Source: SIG452 sp045540295 (GTDB lineage: Bacteria; Bacillota; Clostridia; UMGS1840). From it: a stretch of DNA of 24,408 nucleotides. Positions 1 through 8,178 of this stretch are shown here, in pieces. The DNA is taken from NCBI GenBank assembly GCA_045540295.1, contig JAZQGY010000014.1, positions 1 through 24,408 of the forward strand. Direction: 5' to 3'. Both the position numbers and the translations under genes were made by a program. The notes under the pieces were generated by a model. The model searched no databases and was not told the DNA's origin. It worked only from the letters and a program-made list of their open reading frames with translations. Position 1 is the first letter of the stretch; each line of letters opens with the position of its first letter.

Positions 1-130
1 CGCTTTCCTCGTTCCCCCCTCGAGGGGAAGGCTTTACAATAATAGTTGTTTATGCTATACTTCAATCTTTCAAAACAATCACTTTTTTCTAAAGTCCGTT
101 TTGTTTTCGTTCATCGGTTATCCTTTTTTG
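1..130. other. left-edge non-coding stretch, no gene recognised
   Basis: No convincing gene. A reading frame enters from the left edge on the plus strand and stops at 40-42 (TAA); its few residues (RFPRSPLEGKALQ) could be the tail of an upstream gene but are too short to judge. A 12-base palindrome CCCCTCGAGGGG lies at 16-27 without a T-tract. The remainder is T-rich with no clear promoter. Confidence 0.4.
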
Positions 131-153
131 AACCACGCGACTATCGCGTGGTT
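131..153 (+). terminator. stem-loop, possible terminator of an off-window plus-strand gene
   Basis: Perfect 10-bp inverted repeat (AACCACGCGA / TCGCGTGGTT) with a 3-base loop. The plus strand continues TTCGTT, a weak T-tract; the minus strand has none. It is best read as the terminator of a plus-strand transcript arriving from the left, placed back to back with the mfd terminator. Confidence 0.5.
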
Positions 154-162
154 TTCGTTATA

Positions 163-203
163 CAATAAAAAAACGGCATCGTTCTGATGCCGTTTTTTTA
201 TTG
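163..203 (-). terminator. intrinsic terminator of the pth-mfd operon
   Basis: Perfect 18-bp inverted repeat with a 5-base loop. The core is CGGCATC/GATGCCG and the arms extend into seven A and seven T bases, so it can act in both directions. The mfd stop codon (198-200) lies inside the first arm as read on the minus strand. Confidence 0.85.
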
Positions 204-3200
204 TTCTTCTGTTTTTGATAGAAGCTGCTTGGTAATATTCTCTAAAATCTTCACCAGCTCTTGTGTTTTTCGCAAAGTAACGGTACGAATGGAAAAATAG
301 GGCTTTACCCCTGCACCAAACAGTGCTTTTCCTTTGTAGGCACTTCCTAAATTTAAAACTGCTGAAATCATCTCCTGAGAGAGCTCCTTCATCCGAAATG
401 TTACCGTCCCGGAAGATTCCGAAACCTCGTAAATACCAAGGCTTTCACACATAGCACGAAGATAGGAAATTTCAATTAAGCTCATGGTTTCAGTAGGAAC
501 ATCGGAGAAACGGTCGGTTAGCTCGTCGATCATATCCTCCACATCCTCACGGGTTTTTATCAAGGAAATTTTCTTGTAAATTTCCAATTTACTTGCATGG
601 TCGGAAATATAGCCATCATCTAAAAAGGCAGATACTTTTAAGTCTACCTGACAGGTAATTTCCTCCTGCACAGTTTCCCCTTTTTGTTCACGGACTGCCT
701 CATCCAACAGCTTTAAATACATATCATACCCCACCGCATCCATATGACCGTGCTGCTCTGCTCCCAAAATATTTCCTGCACCACGGATTTCCAAATCTCG
801 GAGCGCAATTTTAAAGCCGGAGCCAAACTCGGTAAATTCTTTGATAGCTTTTAAGCGTTTTTCGGAAACTTCGGTAATGGATTTATCCCGCTTATAGGTC
901 AAATAGCAATAAGCCAGACGGTTGGACCGCCCTACTCTGCCGCGAAGCTGATAAAGCTGTGCCAAACCAAGATGGTCTGCATTTTCAATAATCATGGTGT
1001 TGACATTTGGCAAGTCCAGTCCCGTTTCAATAATGGTAGTACAAACCAAAATATCAATTTCACCCAGCGACATCCGATAAAAAATTTCTTCCATTTTCTC
1101 ACGGCTTAATTTTCCGTGGGCAACCTCAATCACCGAATCCGGGAACCGCTCTTTTAATTTTGCCGCTACCTGATGAATGGTTTCCACACGGTTATAAAGG
1201 TAGAACACCTGACCGTTTCGGTTTAATTCTTTCTGGATTGCCTCGTGGATAATAGCATCGTGATACTCCAGCACAAAGGTGCGTACGGGATGACGGTCAC
1301 AGGGCGGTTCTTTTAGGGTGGAAACGTCACGGATGCCAACCATCGCCATATTAAGGGTTCTGGGAATGGGAGTTGCGGAAAGGGTTAAAATATCCACTCC
1401 GTTTTTCATTTCCTTGATTTTTTCTTTATGAGCAACCCCAAACCGCTGCTCTTCGTCCACGATGAGAAGCCCTAAATCTTTAAACTGGACATCGTTTGAC
1501 AGCAGTCTATGTGTTCCGATGGCAATATCACATATACCGCTTTTTAAATCTTTAATCACAGAATCAATCTGCTTTTTGGTGCGGAATCTGGACAGAAGAC
1601 CAACCGTTACGGGAAAGTCTTTCATACGGTTTTGGAAGGTGTTATAGTGCTGCTGTGCCAACACGGTGGTGGGAGCTAAGTATGCCACCTGTTTTCCGTC
1701 ACAAACGGCTTTAAAAGCGGCACGAAGTGCCACCTCGGTTTTGCCGTAACCAACATCGCCGCAAAGAAGTCTATCCATGGGGCGGTGACTTTGCATATCT
1801 TTTTTCACTTCATAAATGGAGGAAAGCTGATCCTCGGTTTCCTCATAGGGGAAAGTCCTTTCAAACTGAATCTGCATATCGTTGTCTTCAGAAAAGGCAA
1901 AGCCTTCTGCAGTTTCTCTTTTCTGATACAAATCCATCAGCTTTAATGCCAAATCCTGACAGCTCTTTTTAACCCGTTGTTTTACCTTGTCAAAATCCAC
2001 GCCGCCCAATTTGTTTAAGCGCACAGCTTTGGAATCGTTGCCCACGTATTTATAAAGGGTATTGAGTTGATTGACCGGAATATACAAATAATCGCTGCCG
2101 TGATAACGGATTTTGATAAAATCTTTGGACTCCCCTTCCACGCTGAGACGGGTAATTCCAAGATATTCCCCAATCCCGTGAACAGGATGCACCACAAAAT
2201 CTCCCACCGTCAGGTCGGAGAAATTGGTGATGGCGTTTTCGTTTTTCACGCTTTTGGAAGCACGTTTTTTGCGGTCGGTGGTGTAAATATCGGAAAAATA
2301 AACAAATTTTAATTCCGGATAGGAAAAACCTTCCGTAAAACCGGGAACAGGTAAAATCTGCACTTCCCCCGGTACATAAGTATAAGACTCAGTAACCGGT
2401 GCATTCAGTTCATAATTGGATAATGTGTAGGACAGTTTTTCCGCTTTGGAACGAGTTTTCCCGGGAATCAATACCGAGTAACCTTCCTCCAGATATTCCT
2501 TTAATTCCTCCACAAAAATGCCAATGCTTCCGCTGGCGGAAAGCACAGACTTTGCAGGCAGGTTAATTTCCCGATTGGGCTTTTTTAGCCCGTAATTATC
2601 TTTAATAAAGGATAAATGGCAAACACTGTGGGAGTAAAGAACCTCCATTTGTCTGGCAGGTTCTTTAAAAAAGTTCAGGTTCGCCTTATGAATCAAACCT
2701 TTTTCGCATAATTCCAAAAGGTAATCGTAATGCTCCCGATAGAGAGCCTCATGCGCCTCAAAAATGCCGTTGGGATCGTCCAATAAGAACATAAAATCAT
2801 CATCGGTGTATGACAGTAAAGACGCCAGATAATTATCCAAAGAGGGAAAATAACGGTCATAGGAAGTCAGCTTTCCGCCGTTTTCCAACCGTTCAATATC
2901 ACGGGATAACACACCAAGCAGTTCTCCGTCTGCTTGTTTCTGTTCTTCTTTCAAAGCACAAGCAAGTTCTTTGGCATCGGGAATGGAAAAATCATCCGCA
3001 GAGGTCACGGTGGCTTCGGTAATCACTTCGTAAGACAGACGGGTAATGGGATCAAAGGTACGGATGGAATCCACCTCGTCTCCAAAAAATTCAATTCGGT
3101 ACGGCACCCCTTCGGTATAGGGGAACACATCCACAATTCCTCCTCGCACCGAATACTGTCCGGGACTTTCCACAATGTCTACCCGTTCATAGGACGATAG

Positions 3201-3674
3201 CTTTGCGATGAGTTGCTTCTGTTCGTATTCGTCACCGATTTTCAAAGTTACATTGGAATCGGTTAAAAGCTCCTTTTTTACCACCGGCACAAATGCGGCG
3301 CCGGGAGTCACAATATATAAGCCACATTCTTTCTTGGAAATGGCATTTAGAAACTCCAACCGTTCTTTTTTATAGGCAGTATCTTTGGCATCCAGTTCGT
3401 AATAGCAAAATTCGTAATCGGGCAAAAAATAAACGGGAATCTCGTAAAAGTGGGCAAAGCTTTTTAGTTTTTCCGCTTCTTTTCTGTTTTTGACCATCAA
3501 AAATGCCGGACGATGTTCCGACAGAATCAAAGCCGTGATGATATGGGCTTTGGCACCGTCAGTCAGTCCGGTCACAGAAGTGATATTCGGTTTTGTCAGT
3601 CGGATGGCATCCTTTAGCTCTTCGTAAGGTTTGTAGCCGTCCAACAGCGGAAAAAAGCCTGCTGTTTTGTTCAT
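198..3674 (-). CDS. mfd: transcription-repair coupling factor Mfd
   Basis: DNA translocase that removes stalled RNA polymerase at lesions and recruits the UvrA/UvrB excision machinery. The 1158 residues match full-length Mfd. The order is: UvrB-like N-terminal domains (about 1-350); an RNA polymerase-interacting CarD-like domain near 485-560 (VGDFVVHPVHGIGEYLG); the translocase core with Walker A LLCGDVGYGKTE near 635 and the DEEQRFG box near 740; the second helicase lobe with TTIIETGLDLPNVNT and QLRGRVGRSNR; and a C-terminal TRCF domain after about 1000. The ATG at 3672-3674 follows pth by one base, with GAAGGA inside the end of pth as ribosome binding site, so the two are surely cotranscribed and probably translationally coupled. 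No key motif is missing. Confidence 0.98.
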   Translation of the reverse strand: MNKTAGFFPLLDGYKPYEELKDAIRLTKPNITSVTGLTDGAKAHIITALILSEHRPAFLMVKNRKEAEKLKSFAHFYEIPVYFLPDYEFCYYELDAKDTAYKKERLEFLNAISKKECGLYIVTPGAAFVPVVKKELLTDSNVTLKIGDEYEQKQLIAKLSSYERVDIVESPGQYSVRGGIVDVFPYTEGVPYRIEFFGDEVDSIRTFDPITRLSYEVITEATVTSADDFSIPDAKELACALKEEQKQADGELLGVLSRDIERLENGGKLTSYDRYFPSLDNYLASLLSYTDDDFMFLLDDPNGIFEAHEALYREHYDYLLELCEKGLIHKANLNFFKEPARQMEVLYSHSVCHLSFIKDNYGLKKPNREINLPAKSVLSASGSIGIFVEELKEYLEEGYSVLIPGKTRSKAEKLSYTLSNYELNAPVTESYTYVPGEVQILPVPGFTEGFSYPELKFVYFSDIYTTDRKKRASKSVKNENAITNFSDLTVGDFVVHPVHGIGEYLGITRLSVEGESKDFIKIRYHGSDYLYIPVNQLNTLYKYVGNDSKAVRLNKLGGVDFDKVKQRVKKSCQDLALKLMDLYQKRETAEGFAFSEDNDMQIQFERTFPYEETEDQLSSIYEVKKDMQSHRPMDRLLCGDVGYGKTEVALRAAFKAVCDGKQVAYLAPTTVLAQQHYNTFQNRMKDFPVTVGLLSRFRTKKQIDSVIKDLKSGICDIAIGTHRLLSNDVQFKDLGLLIVDEEQRFGVAHKEKIKEMKNGVDILTLSATPIPRTLNMAMVGIRDVSTLKEPPCDRHPVRTFVLEYHDAIIHEAIQKELNRNGQVFYLYNRVETIHQVAAKLKERFPDSVIEVAHGKLSREKMEEIFYRMSLGEIDILVCTTIIETGLDLPNVNTMIIENADHLGLAQLYQLRGRVGRSNRLAYCYLTYKRDKSITEVSEKRLKAIKEFTEFGSGFKIALRDLEIRGAGNILGAEQHGHMDAVGYDMYLKLLDEAVREQKGETVQEEITCQVDLKVSAFLDDGYISDHASKLEIYKKISLIKTREDVEDMIDELTDRFSDVPTETMSLIEISYLRAMCESLGIYEVSESSGTVTFRMKELSQEMISAVLNLGSAYKGKALFGAGVKPYFSIRTVTLRKTQELVKILENITKQLLSKTEEQ

Positions 3675-3675
3675 A

Positions 3676-4257
3676 TTATTTCGTTCCTTCGCCGATTCCT
3701 TTCTTGTTGTATAAATTCATTGCCTTTTGGGTTTCCCCTTTTAACATATAGGAAATCGCCTCCGCTGCATCCTCCACAGAGGCAGAAAAATCTTTTAGTT
3801 CTTCTTTGGAGAATTTTCCAAGCACGTAGTCTGCCAAGTCACGGTCCCCGTTGGCACCCACTCCTAAACGGATTCTTGGAAAATTGTCTTTCCCAAGCAA
3901 ATAAATAATGTTTTTCATACCGTTATGACTACCTGCCGACCCCTTCTCACGAATCCGAAGAGAGCCTAAGGGCAAAGAAATATCATCATAAACTACAATA
4001 ATATCCGAAACATCAATCTTATAAAAGCCGGCAGCTTGCACCACCGCTTCCCCGCTTAAGTTCATAAAGGTAGTGGGTTTTAAAAGGATTACCTTTTCGC
4101 CCTTAATGTTTCCTTCTCCCACCAAAGACTTAAACTTAATCTTGTTCACTTTAATATCGTATTTTGCCGCCAGATAATCCAAACACAAAAAACCTGCATT
4201 ATGGCGGGTAAATTCATATTGCTTGCCGGGATTTCCCAGCCCTACTATCATATGCAT
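3676..4257 (-). CDS. pth: peptidyl-tRNA hydrolase Pth
   Basis: Cytoplasmic esterase that releases peptides from prematurely dropped peptidyl-tRNA and recycles the tRNA. The 193 residues are the normal length. Visible family motifs are GLGNPGKQYEFTRHNAGF, with the catalytic His near residue 20, FMNLSG, VVYDDISLPLG with the catalytic Asp, and GSAGSHNGMKN. The chosen ATG at 4255-4257 has GGAGAAG five bases upstream; an ATG two codons later would have better spacing (11 bases), so the true start could be residue 3. It is the first gene of the pth-mfd operon. In Bacillus subtilis this gene is spoVC, also upstream of mfd. Confidence 0.98.
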   Translation of the reverse strand: MHMIVGLGNPGKQYEFTRHNAGFLCLDYLAAKYDIKVNKIKFKSLVGEGNIKGEKVILLKPTTFMNLSGEAVVQAAGFYKIDVSDIIVVYDDISLPLGSLRIREKGSAGSHNGMKNIIYLLGKDNFPRIRLGVGANGDRDLADYVLGKFSKEELKDFSASVEDAAEAISYMLKGETQKAMNLYNKKGIGEGTK

Positions 4258-4305
4258 AGTATCTTCTCCATATGTTTTTTAAAAATGTTTCCTTACAATC
4301 AGTTT

Positions 4306-4334
4306 ATTATACTATAAAAGGGAAAAAAAGTCAA
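4306..4334 (-). promoter_or_regulatory. sigma-A promoter of pth-mfd
   Basis: On the minus strand TTGACT (4329-4334) and TATAAT (4306-4311) are separated by 17 bases, one mismatch from consensus. Transcription would start near 4299, about 40 bases ahead of the pth start. Confidence 0.8.
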
Positions 4335-4372
4335 GATTCCCATATGGCAAAAACACTGCCCACAAAGAAAAA

Positions 4373-4387
4373 TGAACATTCAGTTCA
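4373..4387. promoter_or_regulatory. inverted repeat, candidate operator upstream of the ABC exporter operon
   Basis: TGAAC-ATTCA-GTTCA, 5-bp arms with a 5-base spacer, ending 11 bases before the -35 box of the exporter promoter. Similar exporter operons are often controlled by MarR- or TetR-family repressors binding such repeats. No regulator gene is adjacent, and arms this short can occur by chance. Confidence 0.3.
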
Positions 4388-4398
4388 CAGAGAATTCA

Positions 4399-4427
4399 TT
4401 GACAAATGATGGCAATAATAGTATAAT
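4399..4427 (+). promoter_or_regulatory. perfect-consensus sigma-A promoter of the ABC exporter-relQ operon
   Basis: TTGACA (4399-4404), 17-base spacer, TATAAT (4422-4427): an exact match to the vegetative consensus. The start point would fall near 4434, giving a leader of about 40 bases. Such a strong promoter suggests either constitutive expression or a need for a repressor. Confidence 0.88.
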
Positions 4428-4474
4428 AGAGTTTAAGATTTCAGGAATTTTCCAAAGAAGAAGGGCAAAAAACT

Positions 4475-6226
4475 ATGATTAAAAAACTGTTAGGATGCGT
4501 AAGAGAATATAAAAAACATTCCATCTTGGCACCGGTGTTTGTTACCTGCGAGGTATTACTGGAAGTGCTCATCCCCTTTTTAATGGCGCAATTAGTGGAT
4601 TTAGGAATCAACGGTAATAACGGACAGGGGAATTTTAACTACATTGTAATTGTCGGCATTATTTTAATTGTGCTGTGCGGATTGTCCCTTTGGACCGGGG
4701 TGCTGGCAGGAAAGTCTGCTGCGATTGCTTCTGCCGGCTTTGCCAAAAACTTAAGAAAAGATATGTTTCATAATGTGCAGAATTTTTCCTTCTCCAACAT
4801 TGATAAATTTTCCACCTCGGGGATTGTGACCCGATTGACTACTGACGTTACCCATCTGCAAAATGCTTATCAAATGATTATCCGTATTGCAGTTCGTTCC
4901 CCCATGATGCTGATTTTCTCACTTGTCATGGCGTTCACCGTAAAGGCGGACTTAGCTATGATTTTCTTAGCAGCAGTTCCCGTATTGGGTATCGGTCTTT
5001 ATTTTATTATGACCCATGCGCACCCTACTTTTAAAAGAGTATTTAAAACCTACGATAAGTTAAACAATGTGGTGCAGGAAAACCTGCGTGGCGTTCGTGT
5101 GGTAAAGGCTTTTGTCAGAGAAAAACACGAGGAAGACAAGTTTAATAAAGTATCCGGCTCCATTCACGATGACTTTATCCGTGCAGAAAAGCTCCTTGCC
5201 TGGAATGCACCGTTGATGCAATTTTGTATGTACGGCTGTATGCTCTTTATTTCCTGGGTGGGTGCCAATCTGATTGTGGCAGATTCCATGACCACCGGGG
5301 AACTGATGAGCGTAATGACCTATGTGATGCAGATTTTATCAAGCTTAATGATGGTTTCCATGATTTTTGTAATGATTACCATTTCCCGTACTGCAGCAGA
5401 AAGAACGGTGGAAATCTTAGATGAGACAGCAGACATCACCAATCCGAAAAATCCTGTGATGACGGTTCAAAACGGTGAAATCGTATTTAAAAAAGTGGAT
5501 TTCAGTTACGCAGGAGAGAAAAACAAGCTCTGCCTTTCTGACGTAGACTTAACAATTCAGTCCGGGGAAACCGTGGGCATCTTAGGCGGAACAGGAAGCG
5601 CAAAAACCACGTTGGTTCAGCTGATTCCCCGTCTGTATGACGTTACCGACGGCGAACTGTTGGTGGGCGGCGTAAACGTAAAAGATTACGATTTAGATAC
5701 GCTCAGAAATGAAGTGGCTATGGTTCTGCAGAAAAACGTGCTATTCTCCGGCACCATTAAAGAAAACCTGCGTTGGGGCAACGAAACTGCCACCGATGAA
5801 GAAATGGTCCACGCCTGCCAACTTGCGCAGGCAGACGGATTCATCCGTGAATTTCCGGACGGCTATGACACCTATATTGAGCAAGGCGGTGCTAACGTAT
5901 CCGGCGGACAGAAACAGCGTTTATGTATCGCCAGAGCATTACTCAAGAAACCGAAAATTTTAATTTTGGATGACTCAACCAGTGCAGTAGATACCCATAC
6001 CGATGCGCTGATTCGAAAAGCATTCTTGGAAGAAATCCCTGATACCACCAAAATTATGATTGCGCAACGAGTTTCCTCCATTATGGAAGCCGATAAAATC
6101 ATCGTAATGGAAGACGGGAAAATTGCAGGCATCGGTACGCACGACGAGCTGTTAGCCTCCAATGAAATTTACCGTGACGTATACGAATCTCAGACGAAAG
6201 GAGGAATTTCTGATGGCACAAAATAA
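4475..6226 (+). CDS. ABC exporter subunit, degenerate-site half of a heterodimer
   Basis: Membrane ATPase half-transporter of the multidrug/lipid exporter class (TMD-NBD, 583 residues). Six transmembrane helices fill about residues 15-310 and the nucleotide-binding domain follows. Walker A is GGTGSAKTT (371-379), where Ala376 replaces the Gly normally before the Lys. The signature VSGGQ is intact. Walker B is ILILDD, with Asp500 in place of the catalytic Glu. The H-loop His is Gln (Q531, IAQRVSS). Together these mark the non-hydrolytic ATP site of heterodimeric exporters such as TM287/288 or BmrCD. The start has AAGAAGG about 10 bases upstream. The end overlaps the partner gene by 14 bases, so the subunits are made together. 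The substrate cannot be read from the sequence. Confidence 0.93.
   Translation: MIKKLLGCVREYKKHSILAPVFVTCEVLLEVLIPFLMAQLVDLGINGNNGQGNFNYIVIVGIILIVLCGLSLWTGVLAGKSAAIASAGFAKNLRKDMFHNVQNFSFSNIDKFSTSGIVTRLTTDVTHLQNAYQMIIRIAVRSPMMLIFSLVMAFTVKADLAMIFLAAVPVLGIGLYFIMTHAHPTFKRVFKTYDKLNNVVQENLRGVRVVKAFVREKHEEDKFNKVSGSIHDDFIRAEKLLAWNAPLMQFCMYGCMLFISWVGANLIVADSMTTGELMSVMTYVMQILSSLMMVSMIFVMITISRTAAERTVEILDETADITNPKNPVMTVQNGEIVFKKVDFSYAGEKNKLCLSDVDLTIQSGETVGILGGTGSAKTTLVQLIPRLYDVTDGELLVGGVNVKDYDLDTLRNEVAMVLQKNVLFSGTIKENLRWGNETATDEEMVHACQLAQADGFIREFPDGYDTYIEQGGANVSGGQKQRLCIARALLKKPKILILDDSTSAVDTHTDALIRKAFLEEIPDTTKIMIAQRVSSIMEADKIIVMEDGKIAGIGTHDELLASNEIYRDVYESQTKGGISDGTK
6197..6204 (+). promoter_or_regulatory. 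ribosome binding site that fixes the start of the second ABC subunit
   Basis: AAAGGAGG, a near-perfect Shine-Dalgarno sequence, ends 8 bases before the ATG at 6213. The frame is open further upstream to an ATG at 6162, but that codon has no comparable site and would add 17 residues overlapping the first subunit. Confidence 0.85.
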
Positions 6227-8168
6227 GCAAAATAAGCAAAATAACCAAAAGAACCAAAATAACCAAACAAGAGTACCTCCCAAATTTGATCCCAATCGGT
6301 TTGCGCCGCAGAAAAAGCCGGATAAAAAGACCATTAAACGCCTTCTTTCATACATTTTTAAAGATTACAAGTTTTACTTCTTTTTGGTCATTATTTTAAT
6401 CATTTTAAGCACAGTTGCCAATGTGTCCAGTGCTATGTTCTTGGGAATTTTGATTGATGATTACATCACGCCCTTAACTCAGATGGAAAACCCGGTATTC
6501 ACAGGACTGATGCAAGCCATCGGCGTAATGGTGGTAATTTATCTGGTGGGCATTTTCTCCACCTTAATCTACAACCGTATTATGGCAAAGGTTTCACAGG
6601 GGGTGCTTCGTGACATCAGAAACGAAATGTTCTCCCATATGCAGAAGCTTCCTATCAAATATTTTGACACTCATCCTCACGGGGACGTAATGAGTTACTA
6701 TACCAATGATACCGACACACTCCGTCAGATGATTTCTCAAAGCTTACCGCAAATGTTTTCGTCGTTTGTAACCATCATTTCGGTATTGTGCGCGATGCTG
6801 ATTACCAGTTTTTATCTGACATTGTTTACCTTAGTATTTGTAGCGCTGATTTTAAAGATAACAGGTGCCGTTACCAAAAATAGTGGGAAATACTTTGGAA
6901 AACAGCAGCAGGCATTGGGAAATGTAAACGGTTATGTAGAAGAAATGATTCACGGACAGAAGGTTATTAAAGTATTCTGCCATGAAGACAAAACCAAAGA
7001 GGAATTTGACCGAAGAAATGACGAGCTTTGCGAAAATGCGACCAGCGCAAACAAATTTGCCAACATTTTAGGCCCTATCAACAATAACTTAGGTCACCTG
7101 CAATATGCGCTGCTGGCTATTTTGGGTGGTGGTATGGCAATTTTAGGCGTTGGCGGTCTGACCTTAGGAAATATCGCAACCTTCCTGCAGTTAAGCAAAA
7201 GCTTCAATATGCCCATCTCCCAAATTTCTCAGCAGATTAATATGGTAGTTATGGCATTGGCAGGTGCAAAACGTATTTTTGAATTACTCGATGAACAGGT
7301 GGAAGAAGATCAGGGTTATGTGACTTTGGTGAATGCAACGTATGAAAACGGTGTGTTAACCGAAGCAGAAAAACGTACCGGCCTGTGGGCATGGAAGCAT
7401 CCTCATTCCGACGGTACTCTCACCTACACCGAGTTAAAAGGTGAAGTGGTGTTTGACGATGTAGACTTCGGCTACACCGAAGAAAAAATCGTGTTGCACA
7501 ACGTTTCTTTATATGCAAATCCCGGTGAAAAAATTGCCTTTGTTGGTGCAACCGGTGCAGGAAAAACCACCATCACCAACTTAATTAACAGATTTTACGA
7601 TTTGGCAGACGGCAAAGTCCGTTATGACGGCATCAACATCAATAAAATTAAGAAAAACGACCTGCGCCGTTCCTTGGGAATGGTACTTCAGGATACCAAC
7701 CTCTTTACCGGAACGGTAAAAGAAAATATCCGCTACGGCAAACCCGATGCCACCGATGATGAAATCATTGCAGCGGCAAAGCTTGCCAATGCTCACGGCT
7801 TTATCTCCCGTCTCCCCCTGGGGTACGACACTCCCCTAACCAATAACGGAGAAAGTCTCTCTCAGGGTCAGCGTCAGTTAATTGCCATTGCAAGAGCAGC
7901 AGTTTTAGATCCGCCAGTTATGATTTTGGATGAGGCAACCTCCTCCATTGATACCCGTACCGAAGCTATTGTGCAAAAAGGTATGGATGCTTTAATGAAG
8001 GGCAGAACCGTCTTTGTAATTGCACACCGCCTTTCCACCATTCAGAACTCTGATGTAATTATGGTATTGGATCACGGTAGAATCATTGAACGGGGCAGCC
8101 ACGAAAAGCTATTGGAAGAAAAAGGAAAATACTATCAGCTTTATACCGGCTCGATAGAATTGGATTAA
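6213..8168 (+). CDS. ABC exporter subunit, catalytically competent half of a heterodimer
   Basis: Partner of the preceding subunit; 651 residues from the ATG supported by AAAGGAGG. It begins with a Gln/Asn/Lys-rich tail (about residues 2-20), then six transmembrane helices (about 50-330), then a linker insertion of about 50 residues containing GLWAWKHPH, then the ATPase domain. Walker A GATGAGKTT (445-453), Walker B MILDE with catalytic Glu574 and the H-loop His605 (IAHRLS) are all intact. The signature is LSQGQ (549-553) rather than LSGGQ. That deviation belongs with the partner's degenerate Walker motifs: both build the same defective site, while this subunit's Walker motifs pair with the partner's intact VSGGQ for hydrolysis. 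The relQ gene follows after 10 bases. Confidence 0.93.
   Translation: MAQNKQNKQNNQKNQNNQTRVPPKFDPNRFAPQKKPDKKTIKRLLSYIFKDYKFYFFLVIILIILSTVANVSSAMFLGILIDDYITPLTQMENPVFTGLMQAIGVMVVIYLVGIFSTLIYNRIMAKVSQGVLRDIRNEMFSHMQKLPIKYFDTHPHGDVMSYYTNDTDTLRQMISQSLPQMFSSFVTIISVLCAMLITSFYLTLFTLVFVALILKITGAVTKNSGKYFGKQQQALGNVNGYVEEMIHGQKVIKVFCHEDKTKEEFDRRNDELCENATSANKFANILGPINNNLGHLQYALLAILGGGMAILGVGGLTLGNIATFLQLSKSFNMPISQISQQINMVVMALAGAKRIFELLDEQVEEDQGYVTLVNATYENGVLTEAEKRTGLWAWKHPHSDGTLTYTELKGEVVFDDVDFGYTEEKIVLHNVSLYANPGEKIAFVGATGAGKTTITNLINRFYDLADGKVRYDGININKIKKNDLRRSLGMVLQDTNLFTGTVKENIRYGKPDATDDEIIAAAKLANAHGFISRLPLGYDTPLTNNGESLSQGQRQLIAIARAAVLDPPVMILDEATSSIDTRTEAIVQKGMDALMKGRTVFVIAHRLSTIQNSDVIMVLDHGRIIERGSHEKLLEEKGKYYQLYTGSIELD
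6219..6263 (+). repeat. five tandem 9-base coding repeats at the start of the second ABC subunit
   Basis: Five imperfect copies of CAAAATAAG/C encode (Gln-Asn-Lys/Asn)-like triplets: QNK, QNK, QNN, QKN, QNN. The stop codon of the upstream subunit (TAA, 6224-6226) lies inside the first copy. Nine-base changes in copy number keep the second subunit in frame. Confidence 0.85.
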
Positions 8169-8178
8169 GGAACAAACT

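Noticed and set aside
1..40. tRNA fragment or mobile element end near CCCCTCGAGGGG
   Set aside because: Only a short palindrome is visible; there is no cloverleaf, CCA end, transposase or target duplication in the window.
2015..2312. Open frames inside mfd on both strands (and similar ones inside the pur and ABC genes)
   Set aside because: They lie within strongly supported genes, lack ribosome binding sites and have no recognisable protein features.
6162..6212. Earlier ATG at 6162 for the second ABC subunit
   Set aside because: It lacks a Shine-Dalgarno site, while AAAGGAGG sits 8 bases ahead of the ATG at 6213.
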